DNA of 29,118 nucleotides, taken from assembly GCA_902462325.1 (NCBI GenBank), contig CABQBF010000016.1, positions 1-29,118 on the forward strand, read 5' to 3'. Below the pieces are notes generated by a model. That model made no database searches and had not been told where the DNA came from. It saw nothing but the letters and a program-made list of their open reading frames with translations. Of this stretch, positions 1 through 7,022 are shown piece after piece. Source of the stretch: an uncultured Peptococcaceae bacterium. Lineage in GTDB: Bacteria; Bacillota; Peptococcia; Peptococcales; Peptococcaceae. A program made the translations under genes and the position numbers. Every line of letters starts with the position of its first letter. Within the stretch, counting starts at the first letter, position 1.

Positions 1-63
1 CAATTCATTCAAAAAATTTCATTTTAGGACTTGACTTTTAATAGTTAGTCTTTCTTAAAAAAT

Positions 64-123
64 ACTGCTGTTTTAAGATAGTTTTCTGAGGACGAAATTA
101 GAAAAAGTATCTAAAACAGCAGT
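64..123 (-). terminator. Terminator of the leftward secreted-protein gene
   Basis: Arms at 64-80 and 108-123 are inverted copies (ACTGCTGTTTTAAGATA against TATCTAAAACAGCAGT, one bulged base) with a 27-base loop. Read leftward, the stem is followed by a run of six T at 62-57. It lies 24 bases past the stop of the 147-920 gene. The stem is AT-rich and the loop long, so efficiency is uncertain. Confidence 0.6.
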
Positions 124-146
124 TTGTGTATTAGCAAAAATAGAGA

Positions 147-920
147 TTAATTAGTATAGTTTAAATGATTATCTTCCCAAAAAGATATACTGTGTCCTTG
201 GTTTGAACCTGATAAGGAAAAAGAACCGCCCGCTTGTAATGCCTTATCATATTTGATTTCAATCCCACCACTCCATGTTACATCTGTTGTGTTGTAGGTA
301 TGAATATAGGTAGTTTGTACATGAATATTTTTAGCACCTGAATTTAAAATTAAATGTGCTACGCCGTATGCAATATCATTTACTCCCATAGAAGAATCAT
401 TAACATTAAAGAAAATTATTCCCGCATTAGGATTACTTTCTCCTCGCTTACTTGTAAAATCACCAGCGGTGCAGCCATCATAGGTAACCTTACTGGTATC
501 CCATTCAAGACTCATAATATCTTCAATCGCAGGTCTTAGTTCTTTTTCGTTGAATTTAGCTTGGGCATATACGCGGTGGAATTTTTCATTTCCTCTTTTC
601 ATAGCAAAAATGGATGGAGTCAAACCTCTATCAGGAGAGATCGAGTAATTACTTATGTCATCAATATGGGCGTCAAATTCAAGACCTAATTGCGCAAAAT
701 ATGCTTGGATTTCTGCTTCTGATTTTCCTGCGTCTATTTTGTCATTTACAGTTCTGACAACAAATGCATCAAACTCTTCATCAGACATATTTTGAATCTG
801 CATTGCTTCCACAGACATTGTTGGCTCATTTATCTCTGCTGCGAAAGCTGGTAAGCCGAGGGAAAAGGTTATGGCTGTTGTTGCAAGAACTGCAGTTACT
901 TTTTTTATAAAATTATTCAT
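147..920 (-). CDS. Secreted protein of unknown function, probable quorum-sensing output
   Basis: This 257-residue protein has a clear Sec signal peptide: lysines at 6-7, a hydrophobic core at about 9-24 and an AFA/A type I signal peptidase site near residue 27. There is no lipobox, cell-wall sorting motif or later membrane segment, so a free exported protein of about 229 residues is expected. Residues 40-90 are acidic and look helical. Residues 145-257 are rich in Gly, Ser, Thr and aromatics with a beta-like pattern, and there is a single cysteine at 150. I do not recognise a family. A GAAGG ribosome binding site precedes the ATG. The promoter carries the same LytTR-type box found before the agr-like regulator at 2440, in identical geometry, so the protein is probably induced by that circuit. 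Whether it is a toxin, adhesin or immunity factor cannot be told from the sequence. Confidence 0.85.
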   Translation of the reverse strand: MNNFIKKVTAVLATTAITFSLGLPAFAAEINEPTMSVEAMQIQNMSDEEFDAFVVRTVNDKIDAGKSEAEIQAYFAQLGLEFDAHIDDISNYSISPDRGLTPSIFAMKRGNEKFHRVYAQAKFNEKELRPAIEDIMSLEWDTSKVTYDGCTAGDFTSKRGESNPNAGIIFFNVNDSSMGVNDIAYGVAHLILNSGAKNIHVQTTYIHTYNTTDVTWSGGIEIKYDKALQAGGSFSLSGSNQGHSISFWEDNHLNYTN

Positions 921-983
921 AATTAGTAGCCTTCAATAAATTAGATATATGTTTATTATTTCTCACTTGGCCTAGTGGTTTTT

Positions 984-1026
984 CAGAAAGCTTTCTGTGG
1001 TTTTACCTTATCAGATTGGAAAGCTT
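984..1026. promoter_or_regulatory. Paired AAGCTT-centred dyads around the secreted-gene promoter
   Basis: CAGAAAGCTTTCTG at 984-997 is a perfect 14-bp palindrome. A related, less symmetric copy (GGAAAGCTTTTTG) lies around 1018-1030. The AAGCTT cores at 988-993 and 1021-1026 are exactly 33 bp apart, about three helical turns. One lies just downstream of the predicted start of transcription of the secreted gene and the other inside its -35/-10 spacer. This fits a repressor site, possibly for the neighbouring Xre protein; that link is a guess. Confidence 0.4.
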
Positions 1027-1053
1027 TTTGCAAAAAAAATGTTCCCAACAGGA
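1005..1053 (-). promoter_or_regulatory. LytTR-type box and promoter of the secreted-protein gene
   Basis: Read leftward, TCCTGTTGGGAAC occupies 1053-1041. Then come 7 bases (1040-1034), TTGCAA as -35 (1033-1028), a 17-base spacer and TAAGGT as -10 (1010-1005) with an upstream TG (TGATAAGGT, extended -10). The 13-mer is identical to 2341-2353 and the 7-base gap to the -35 is the same as at 2374-2380. A poor -10 plus an upstream activator box is typical of an activated promoter. A second half-site 20 bp upstream is at best weak. Confidence 0.65.
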
Positions 1054-1212
1054 AAAATTCTGTCGAAAAACTTATAATGTAATTTATAAGTTAAAAATTA
1101 ATTCAAAAAAATGCAGTATAGATTATATTTTAATCCATAACGCATTATAAAAAGATGGCCTTTTCTTTAAAATAAAGCTATACTTTTATTAAAGATAAAG
1201 GCGGGATTTATT

Positions 1213-1584
1213 TTGCAGCGCAAAGCGGATGAAATCAATTGGGCCGATATTGGAAAACGGATTAAAGAGAAACGAGAAGCTGCTGGACTGACACAAGAGG
1301 GGTTGGCCTATAAATCTTGTTTAGAAACGCCCACAATTAATAGAATCGAAAATAATAAAACAAAAGTCAAATTAAGTTCCCTGATTCAAATTGCCAATGC
1401 ATTAGGGGTATCTTCTGATGAATTATTATGCGGTTCCCTGACAAGCAGCGCCAAATTATATCAAGGCGAGATTATGGAAAAGTTGAACGGCTGTGAGCCA
1501 GTAGAGCTAGATATTATTAAGAATATGGTAGAATGTCTTGTAGAACAGTTAAAGAAAAATTATAAGCAAAATACAAAGGACTAA
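1213..1584 (+). CDS. Xre-family helix-turn-helix regulator
   Basis: A 123-residue protein with an N-terminal HTH_3 domain at about residues 13-72 (KEKREAAGLTQEGLA, then TINRIENN and LIQIANALGVSSDEL) and a short hydrophilic C-terminal tail that may help dimerise. It starts at TTG; AAGGCGGG at 1198-1205 is 7 bases upstream and no ATG is available nearby in frame. It is followed after 33 bases by the first LytTR regulator, so the two are probably co-transcribed. An AT-rich dyad (CTTATAA, 6 bases, TTATAAG at 1071-1090) lies upstream and could be its own operator. The target is unknown; the divergent secreted gene and the agr-like genes are the natural candidates. Confidence 0.9.
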   Translation: MQRKADEINWADIGKRIKEKREAAGLTQEGLAYKSCLETPTINRIENNKTKVKLSSLIQIANALGVSSDELLCGSLTSSAKLYQGEIMEKLNGCEPVELDIIKNMVECLVEQLKKNYKQNTKD

Positions 1585-1617
1585 AGAAGCAGTTGTTTTA
1601 TACAAGGAGGAGTATCG

Positions 1618-2328
1618 TTGCATATTGTAGTTTGCGATGATTTGGAACAGGATGCGCAGAAAACCAAACACTTTTTGGAAGCGTATTTTTCACAGCATCA
1701 TATGATTTTACCAAAAATAGATATTGTGCATACCAGTAAAGAGTTGTGGCAGCAGCAACCGATAGATTTGCTGTTTTTGGACATTGAGCTTGCGGGAGAA
1801 TTGGGGATTTCCGTTGCGGAAGAGGTGAATCGCCAGCAGCCCGAAACTTTGATTATTTTTGTTTCCAGTTATCCTTATTATGTGACTGATACCTATAAGG
1901 TAGATGCAGTACAGTTTTTAGTAAAACCCTTGCAGCATGATGTATTTACACAGGTGATGGAGCAGGTGTGGCGCCGTTATCAGGCGAAGCATGCTTATTA
2001 TGTCCGGCGCTGTGAGGGCGAACCGATGGCGATTGTAAAAAGCCAAGTGGTATATATCGCTGCCCAGAAACGTATTTTAACCGCTTTTCTGGCCAATGGA
2101 AACAAGCGTCAATACTATGGAACCCTGGCTGAGGAAGAACAGACACTGGCGGAAACTGGATTTGTACGTTGCCACAAAAGCTATTTGGTGAATCTGAACT
2201 ATGTGCAGCGTATGGATCGGAAAGGTATTATCGTAAAATTCTTAAATGGTCAACCAGAGACAGTGCCAGTGGGGGAAAGCTTGTATCATTCCGTATATAC
2301 CGCATATTTAAAGCATATTTGTTTATAA
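1618..2328 (+). CDS. LytTR response regulator, AgrA-like, first copy
   Basis: A 236-residue two-component response regulator. The receiver domain spans about residues 1-120, with the acidic pair D7/D8, phospho-acceptor D55 in LFLDIEL, the S83/S84 switch region and K103 in the LVKP motif. A LytTR DNA-binding domain covers about 130-236, including the typical 'FVRCHKSYLVNLNYV' stretch. The start is TTG, with AAGGAGG 7 bases upstream. It is about the length of AgrA and has no separate kinase of its own; the only kinase in the window is the AgrC-like protein at 3163. It shares receiver and LytTR patterns with the regulator at 2440, so the pair are paralogues. The two could bind related sites with different outputs, or form heterodimers; neither can be decided here. 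Confidence 0.92.
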   Translation: MHIVVCDDLEQDAQKTKHFLEAYFSQHHMILPKIDIVHTSKELWQQQPIDLLFLDIELAGELGISVAEEVNRQQPETLIIFVSSYPYYVTDTYKVDAVQFLVKPLQHDVFTQVMEQVWRRYQAKHAYYVRRCEGEPMAIVKSQVVYIAAQKRILTAFLANGNKRQYYGTLAEEEQTLAETGFVRCHKSYLVNLNYVQRMDRKGIIVKFLNGQPETVPVGESLYHSVYTAYLKHICL

Positions 2329-2343
2329 CGGCAGGTATTTTCC

Positions 2344-2410
2344 TGTTGGGAACGATTTTTTCTTGTTGGGAACATTTTATTTGACTTTCCTATGCATTTT
2401 TGTGTATGCT
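2344..2410 (+). promoter_or_regulatory. Tandem LytTR-type repeats and promoter of the agr-like operon
   Basis: TGTTGGGAAC occurs twice, at 2344-2353 and 2364-2373, a direct repeat with a 20-bp period (10 bp between units). Seven bases later comes TTGACT (-35, 2381-2386), an 18-base spacer and TATGCT (-10, 2405-2410). LytTR regulators such as AgrA bind paired short direct repeats spaced by about two helical turns just upstream of the -35, so this is the expected autoinduction promoter of the operon starting at 2440. Confidence 0.8.
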
Positions 2411-2439
2411 AGACAAAACTGTGTAGGGAGGTTTTTTTT

Positions 2440-3159
2440 ATGGATGTGGGCATTTGTGATGACGACCAGGCGTGTCGAGCGGCAATTCTTCAATTGATAA
2501 AAACACAAAATGTTCAAATTCCTATCAACATTTTTATTTTCTCTACATTAGAGGAGTTATTATGTACCACGCAATCGTTGGATTTGATTTTCTTAGATAT
2601 TGAAGTTGGACAAGAAAACAGTTTGGAGTATTTCAATAGATATCATAATTTACAGCGGATACCGCTTATTGTGTTAATTTCTTCCCATTCTTGCTATATA
2701 ACGCAGTCTTATCAGGTGGCAGTATTTCAGTTTTTATTGAAACCAATCTATCCAGAAGTGTTTGCGCAGGTATTTTCTGCTTGCTGTGAGCAATACCGCA
2801 AATTGCAACAGGTATGTGATTTATGGGATAAGCAGGGAAGGCTTTGGCAGGTTCCGTTGCAGAGAATTGTTTGCATAAAAAGCTTACAGCGCAAAATTAT
2901 TTATTACGATACGAAAGAAAGCGAATATTTTGGCGCAGCTTCCTCTTTGGCAGCGGTATTGGAGGATCTGAAGAGTTTTGGATTTTGTCAAATTGCAAAG
3001 GGTTGCCTGGTCAATTTGGGTTATGTGATAGATGTGGAAAAACAAGGCGTTTCGATACGCTTAAATAATAGAGTCGGAAAATTGACGATTGGGAAAAAAT
3101 ATTTGGAAGAAGCCAAACAACAGCATTTACGATATTTGGTTGCGCAAGAAGGGAATTGA
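2440..3159 (+). CDS. LytTR response regulator, AgrA-like, second copy
   Basis: A 239-residue receiver plus LytTR protein. Receiver landmarks are D7-D9 (CDDD), phospho-acceptor D53 in FLDIEV, S81/S82 and K101 in LLKP. The LytTR domain runs from about 125 to 235 ('FCQIAKGCLVNLGYV', then a basic C-terminal region). The ATG has AGGGAGG upstream. It is the first gene of the operon with the AgrC-like kinase (3 bases downstream), agrB and agrD, and is the most likely cognate partner of that kinase. Its promoter carries tandem LytTR-type repeats, implying positive feedback. Compared with the regulator at 1618 it is clearly diverged, so this is not a recent duplication. Confidence 0.93.
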   Translation: MDVGICDDDQACRAAILQLIKTQNVQIPINIFIFSTLEELLCTTQSLDLIFLDIEVGQENSLEYFNRYHNLQRIPLIVLISSHSCYITQSYQVAVFQFLLKPIYPEVFAQVFSACCEQYRKLQQVCDLWDKQGRLWQVPLQRIVCIKSLQRKIIYYDTKESEYFGAASSLAAVLEDLKSFGFCQIAKGCLVNLGYVIDVEKQGVSIRLNNRVGKLTIGKKYLEEAKQQHLRYLVAQEGN

Positions 3160-3162
3160 TAA

Positions 3163-4464
3163 ATGGAATATACAATCATAAATATATTTAGTGCGTTGAT
3201 TGAATATTTTGCGCTATATGTTTTTCTATGGATTTTCTTTGATGATGATGATTGCAGGAAATCATGGCGTATGGCCTGCCATATTGGAATCCCTGTATTG
3301 TTCTTTCTTTTTTCCAGTTATATTGAGAATATTTATGTGCGGCCCGTGTTGTTTGTTCTGTGCAGTTGGCTGGTTGCACAAGGGTTCCGAGGCGACGTTT
3401 GGGCTCGTATTTTTTCAGTCTCTGTCTTTCAGATTATTTTAATTTTATTGGAGATTGGTGTAACGTTTTCTTTGCAACCTTTAAATAGTATATCATTAGA
3501 GAGTTTTTACTTAGCAAGTAATATTTTTGTGAAACTAGGTACATTAGGGATTTTAATTGCGCTGTTTTTTGTTAGCCACAAAAGGCAGGTGATATTTGCC
3601 CAGCTAAGAGTGAAATATGTTTTGATGTTGCTGATGTTTTCGGCGGCTTCTCTCTTTTTGGCTTCCTTTGTGGAATACTTGCTGATGGTGTTGGACCGAA
3701 CTGTTTTTTTCCCAATAGGCTGCCTAACCATCTTACTCTGTATTTGCGTGAACGCTGCGCTTTATTATCTTTTTTACCAGTTAGCTAACGGCGAGGAAGC
3801 CAAGACGCGGCTGCAGTTTATCAATTTTTATTTGAACAGGCAGAGAGCGGAGCAAGCCTATATGGAGCATAGTTATCGGGAAATTCGCAAGCTGTCCCAT
3901 GATATGGATCGGTATTTGTCTGTGGTTTATCATTTATTGCAGCAAGGACAAATTGAGACTGCCATGAGCGAATTACAAAAAAGAAAGTTGGAGATTGCCC
4001 AAAACCAGTTGTTTGATACGGGGTATCCTTTATTAAATTCGGTGCTGACCTATAAATTTCAAATTGCCCAAGAACATCATATCCGCACACAGCTCTTTTG
4101 GAATGTACAGCAAAAGTTGCGTATCAACATGACAGATTTGTCGGTAATTCTGTCCAATGGTTTGGATAATGCTATAGAAGCAGCCAGCCAGGTAAAGGAT
4201 TTGTCGCCTTTTTTAGCTGTCAGAGCAGAACTGAAAGAAGAATTCCTAAAAATCAGTATCAGCAACAGCGCCGCTGCGGCTCCAGTTATGGTGGATGGGA
4301 AGTTGGTAACTACGAAAAAAGAAAAAATGTTGCATGGCTTAGGGCTGGAAAGCATTCAAACTTTAGCGCACAGTTATGAAGGAGATTCTTTTGTCGATTA
4401 TAAAAATCATATTTTTACTTTAACTGTAGTTTTAAAAAATATTGCGCTTGCAGAAGAATTCTAG
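3163..4464 (+). CDS. agrC: AgrC-like sensor histidine kinase (GHKL ATPase)
   Basis: A 433-residue membrane kinase. Residues 1-207 hold about six hydrophobic segments, as in AgrC and related peptide-pheromone sensors. A coiled-coil-like linker leads to the phosphoacceptor region with H246 in KLSHDMDRYL. The GHKL ATPase domain follows, with the N box SNGLDNAIEA (N332, N336) and the G box HGLGLESI (H391-L395). It starts three bases after the preceding stop, with AGAAGGG as ribosome binding site, and is followed 12 bases later by agrB. It should sense the cyclic peptide made from the agrD product and phosphorylate one or both LytTR regulators. Family membership is firm; the gene name is by analogy. 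Confidence 0.9.
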   Translation: MEYTIINIFSALIEYFALYVFLWIFFDDDDCRKSWRMACHIGIPVLFFLFSSYIENIYVRPVLFVLCSWLVAQGFRGDVWARIFSVSVFQIILILLEIGVTFSLQPLNSISLESFYLASNIFVKLGTLGILIALFFVSHKRQVIFAQLRVKYVLMLLMFSAASLFLASFVEYLLMVLDRTVFFPIGCLTILLCICVNAALYYLFYQLANGEEAKTRLQFINFYLNRQRAEQAYMEHSYREIRKLSHDMDRYLSVVYHLLQQGQIETAMSELQKRKLEIAQNQLFDTGYPLLNSVLTYKFQIAQEHHIRTQLFWNVQQKLRINMTDLSVILSNGLDNAIEAASQVKDLSPFLAVRAELKEEFLKISISNSAAAAPVMVDGKLVTTKKEKMLHGLGLESIQTLAHSYEGDSFVDYKNHIFTLTVVLKNIALAEEF

Positions 4465-4476
4465 GGAGGACAGCAG

Positions 4477-5076
4477 ATGGAAAGAGCGCTTTCGATATTA
4501 TGTGACTTCTTGATTCGACAGGATATTATACAAGAGGGGGATCGAGAAGTATATGAATATTGTTTTGCCATATTGCTCATGAATGTACTGTATTATTTAA
4601 TTTGTTTTCTAGTGATGATACATTATCACTGTTTTCTGTTACCAATCATTTTTACTGCTATATTTTTATTCTTACGCAGTTATATGGGCGGCTGGCATGC
4701 CCCTAATATGTGGAGTTGTTTATTATTTGGTCTCTTGTTATTTACCGTTGCGGTAAATTTAATGATATATCCGGATATTACAGAACAAGGGAAACTGTTT
4801 TTCAGTGGTTTCAGCTTATTGCTTGCAGGCTGGTCTGTGCATCATTTTGGTATACAAGATCATCCAAACCGTAGATTGAACAGTCTAGAGAAAGCAACAG
4901 CCCAAAAAAAGTGCTATATGCTTCTTGCCATATTAGGGCTGTTAATGCTCTGCGCAACATTCTTAGGGCAATTGGATATCGTGTTCAGCGCAGCATTGGC
5001 TTGTTTTGCATCAACAGCATTGTTACTGCTGGCAAAATTTCAGGAGAAGGGAACGATGAATTATGAAACACAGTAA
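4477..5076 (+). CDS. agrB: AgrB-like peptide-processing membrane endopeptidase
   Basis: A 199-residue polytopic membrane protein with the AgrB signature RSYMGGWHAPNMWSC: H74 and C81 form the catalytic pair, seven residues apart as in Staphylococcus AgrB (H77/C84). At least four to five further hydrophobic segments surround it. AgrB cleaves the C-terminal tail from the precursor peptide and forms the thiolactone ring at the membrane. The ribosome binding site GGGAGG precedes the ATG. The last 14 bases overlap the start of the agrD-like gene, so translation of the two is probably coupled. Confidence 0.95.
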   Translation: MERALSILCDFLIRQDIIQEGDREVYEYCFAILLMNVLYYLICFLVMIHYHCFLLPIIFTAIFLFLRSYMGGWHAPNMWSCLLFGLLLFTVAVNLMIYPDITEQGKLFFSGFSLLLAGWSVHHFGIQDHPNRRLNSLEKATAQKKCYMLLAILGLLMLCATFLGQLDIVFSAALACFASTALLLLAKFQEKGTMNYETQ

Positions 5077-5212
5077 AGTATTTGCTCGCCTGGCGACCGC
5101 GTTTTGTACATTAGCATTAGTAGCTGGTCAGTTATCCGCCCAACTGCCTTGCTATGGGCCAGCATATCAGCCAAAATTCCCTGCAAATGCAGAAAAACTG
5201 ACAAGACGGTAA
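5063..5212 (+). CDS. agrD: AgrD-like autoinducing peptide precursor
   Basis: A 49-residue gene that is easily missed because of its size. It starts at ATG 5063, inside the end of agrB, with AGAAGGG about 11 bases upstream. Residues 1-27 are a basic, then hydrophobic leader (KHSKVFARLATAFCTLALVAG). The core is CYGPAYQPKFP from C30, followed by a polar tail ending RR. A single core cysteine followed by five or so residues and a QPKxP motif is the hallmark of clostridial AgrD precursors: the cysteine closes a thiolactone and the PKxP tail is recognised and removed by AgrB. The ring is probably C30-Y35 (six residues), or C30-A34 if cut one residue earlier. The N-terminal cut cannot be predicted. 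C15 in the leader is an unlikely alternative. Confidence 0.87.
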   Translation: MKHSKVFARLATAFCTLALVAGQLSAQLPCYGPAYQPKFPANAEKLTRR

Positions 5213-5294
5213 CGGGCTGTCGGCTAGTTACGGGAAAAGCATAGGTAACGTGTACTGTTTGTTTTTGCGAAGAGGAACGTTACAATGCGTGGTA

Positions 5295-5333
5295 TGCAAA
5301 AAGCGTCAGCTTAACAGGCTGGCGCTTTTTGCA
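5295..5333. terminator. Hairpin ending the agr-like operon
   Basis: TGCAAAAAGCGTCAGC (5295-5310) pairs with GCTGGCGCTTTTTGCA (5318-5333) with one G-U pair and a 7-base loop. The T-run is the distal half of the stem, giving a roughly symmetric, possibly bidirectional terminator. It lies 82 bases after the agrD stop. The sequence in between has only a weak GTAACGT/ACGTTAC inverted repeat (5245-5251, 5277-5283). Confidence 0.7.
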
Positions 5334-5433
5334 TTGGCTGAAAAAACGGGCGCTTTGGGGGTGATGGATGCCGCGTCTTCCCATTAGAAAGCCACTTCCT
5401 TTTATGTTGAAAGCATGAAAGGAGGTGAGCGAG

Positions 5434-5649
5434 ATGAAGGCGATGTTAAATCACAAAAAGCTTCGGGCGCTGCTGGCCCAACTGAATTTAACGCAGGAAA
5501 ATTTGGCAAGCTTGTTAGACATTTCGGAGCGCTATGCCGGCACTTTGTGCAGACAGGACGTCAATATTTCTGTAACAACCTACATGAAACTCTGCAGAGC
5601 GTTACATGTTGAAGGAACGGAATTGCTTATCTTGGAGGATGGGGAGTAA
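5434..5649 (+). CDS. Small Xre/Cro-type helix-turn-helix protein
   Basis: A 71-residue protein that is essentially one helix-turn-helix domain: LTQENLASLLDISERYAGTL followed by TYMKLCRALHVEGTELL. The start is taken at ATG 5434, because an in-frame GTG at 5425 lies within the ribosome binding site AAAGGAGGTGA (5418-5428). It sits beyond the agr-like operon's hairpin and before the convergent iron alcohol dehydrogenase operon. It is probably a DNA-binding regulator; its target is unknown, and it could be an accessory regulator of the agr-like locus or independent. Confidence 0.8.
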   Translation: MKAMLNHKKLRALLAQLNLTQENLASLLDISERYAGTLCRQDVNISVTTYMKLCRALHVEGTELLILEDGE

Positions 5650-5756
5650 CGTGACGTGAACACAGCGGTTGAAGCGGCAGGAATGACAGATTCTTCAATT
5701 TCGTGATTATTGGGGTTGTGAAAGCCGCAGCAAACGTTGACAGATATCATAAAAAA

Positions 5757-5785
5757 TCGCCTCAAGCCCATATAGCCTGAGGCGA
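5757..5785 (-). terminator. Terminator of the glycyl-radical operon
   Basis: TCGCCTCA (5757-5764) and TGAGGCGA (5778-5785) form an 8-bp perfect stem. Read leftward it is followed by TTTTTT (5756-5751), giving an intrinsic terminator 20 bases past the stop of the alcohol dehydrogenase. In the other direction a shorter T-run follows (AAAACTTTTT), so it may also stop rightward transcripts from the Xre gene. Confidence 0.85.
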
Positions 5786-5805
5786 AAACTTTTTATTGCA
5801 ATATT

Positions 5806-6954
5806 TTAATACCACAACTGCTTATACAATTCTACTACGTTGGCACGGGTTACTTTGCGCGGATTATTTTTGGTGCAGCTATCGGCTAAGGCTTCGTCAG
5901 CCATATGGGGAATTGCTGCGAAATAATCTTCTTTGGAAATGGTTCCGATTTGAGAAATGGATAACGGCATATCCAGTTCTTTCAGCATAAATTGTACCCA
6001 GTTGGCCAAAGAACGCACCGTCATGATTTCATTGTAGCTGTTTAAGCCCAAATTTCTGGCGATGGTAGAGTAGCGTTCTACTACATGTGGGTAGGAACGT
6101 TGACTTTTGCTGTGCTCGTTAATGTTAGCGTTAAACTGGATGACATGGGGCAGCAGCAAAGCGTTGGCCCGTCCATGGGGAATATGGAAAGTAGCGCCTA
6201 AAGCGTGTGCCATACCATGGTTTAATCCTAGACCGGCAGAGTTGAAGGCCAAACCGGCTAAGCAGGATGCCGAATGCATTTTCTTTCTGGCGTCCATATC
6301 GTTGCCGTCGTAATAAGCGCGCAGTAGATAAGAACCGACAATTTGAATTGCTTTTTCAGCCAGCGCAGAAGAAAATTCATTTTCATTGACGCTGACGAAA
6401 GCTTCCAAAGCATGGGTAAATACGTCCATACCAGTATCAGCCGTTACCTGAGGCGGTACGCTGCGCACCAGCTCCGCATCTAAAATGGCTTCATCGGGCA
6501 GCAAACTATCGGAAATTAACGGATATTTTACATGCTTTTCCGGGTCGGTGATGACTGCGAAAGAGGTAACTTCCGAGCCGGTACCGCTTGTGGTAGGAAT
6601 CGCAATCAGCGGAATTCGCGGATAGTTTTCCGTTGTCATAGCAAATTCCCGAATGGCTTTGGACGAGTCGATAGCAGAGCCGCCGCCCACTGCAATCAAA
6701 ACTTCCGGTTTGTAGTTCAGTAACTCTTTCACACCCAGCACAATTTTTGTGATTGGTGGGTCAGGCACAACATCACTGAAAACTTTAAATTCAATTTTTG
6801 CAGTTTCCAAGGGATGAATGATCATATCCAACAAGCCGTTGGTCACAATGAACGGGTCTGTCACAATCATGGCACGTTGACAGTTTAATTCGCCCAGATG
6901 ATCCAGTACATCATCACCAAAATAAATTTTTGTTTGAATTGAGAAATTATCCAT
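5806..6954 (-). CDS. Iron-dependent (group III) alcohol dehydrogenase, PduQ/SarD-like
   Basis: A 382-residue NAD-dependent iron alcohol dehydrogenase. Landmarks are GGGSAID at 90-96 for nucleotide binding, PTTSGTGSE at 120-128, and metal ligands D177, H181, H246 and H260 (GMDVFTHALEA, GLNHGMAHALG, HIPHGRAN). It resembles PduQ-type propanol dehydrogenases closely in these blocks. It is the third gene of the glycyl-radical operon, with AGGAAGG before the ATG. Two roles fit: reducing the acetaldehyde made by isethionate cleavage to ethanol, or acting like the Fe-ADH sulfoacetaldehyde reductase SarD of Bilophila on sulfoacetaldehyde/isethionate. No taurine aminotransferase is in the window, so the first is slightly favoured. 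Confidence 0.88.
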   Translation of the reverse strand: MDNFSIQTKIYFGDDVLDHLGELNCQRAMIVTDPFIVTNGLLDMIIHPLETAKIEFKVFSDVVPDPPITKIVLGVKELLNYKPEVLIAVGGGSAIDSSKAIREFAMTTENYPRIPLIAIPTTSGTGSEVTSFAVITDPEKHVKYPLISDSLLPDEAILDAELVRSVPPQVTADTGMDVFTHALEAFVSVNENEFSSALAEKAIQIVGSYLLRAYYDGNDMDARKKMHSASCLAGLAFNSAGLGLNHGMAHALGATFHIPHGRANALLLPHVIQFNANINEHSKSQRSYPHVVERYSTIARNLGLNSYNEIMTVRSLANWVQFMLKELDMPLSISQIGTISKEDYFAAIPHMADEALADSCTKNNPRKVTRANVVELYKQLWY

Positions 6955-7022
6955 TCTAAAAAAACCTTCCTGATTGATATTTTAGCAAATTACACGATAG
7001 ACAGATTGTGTCAGGCGACAGG

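Noticed and set aside
5425..5433. GTG start adding three residues to the small Xre protein
   Set aside because: The GTG lies inside the ribosome binding site AAAGGAGGTGA; ATG 5434 has correct spacing.
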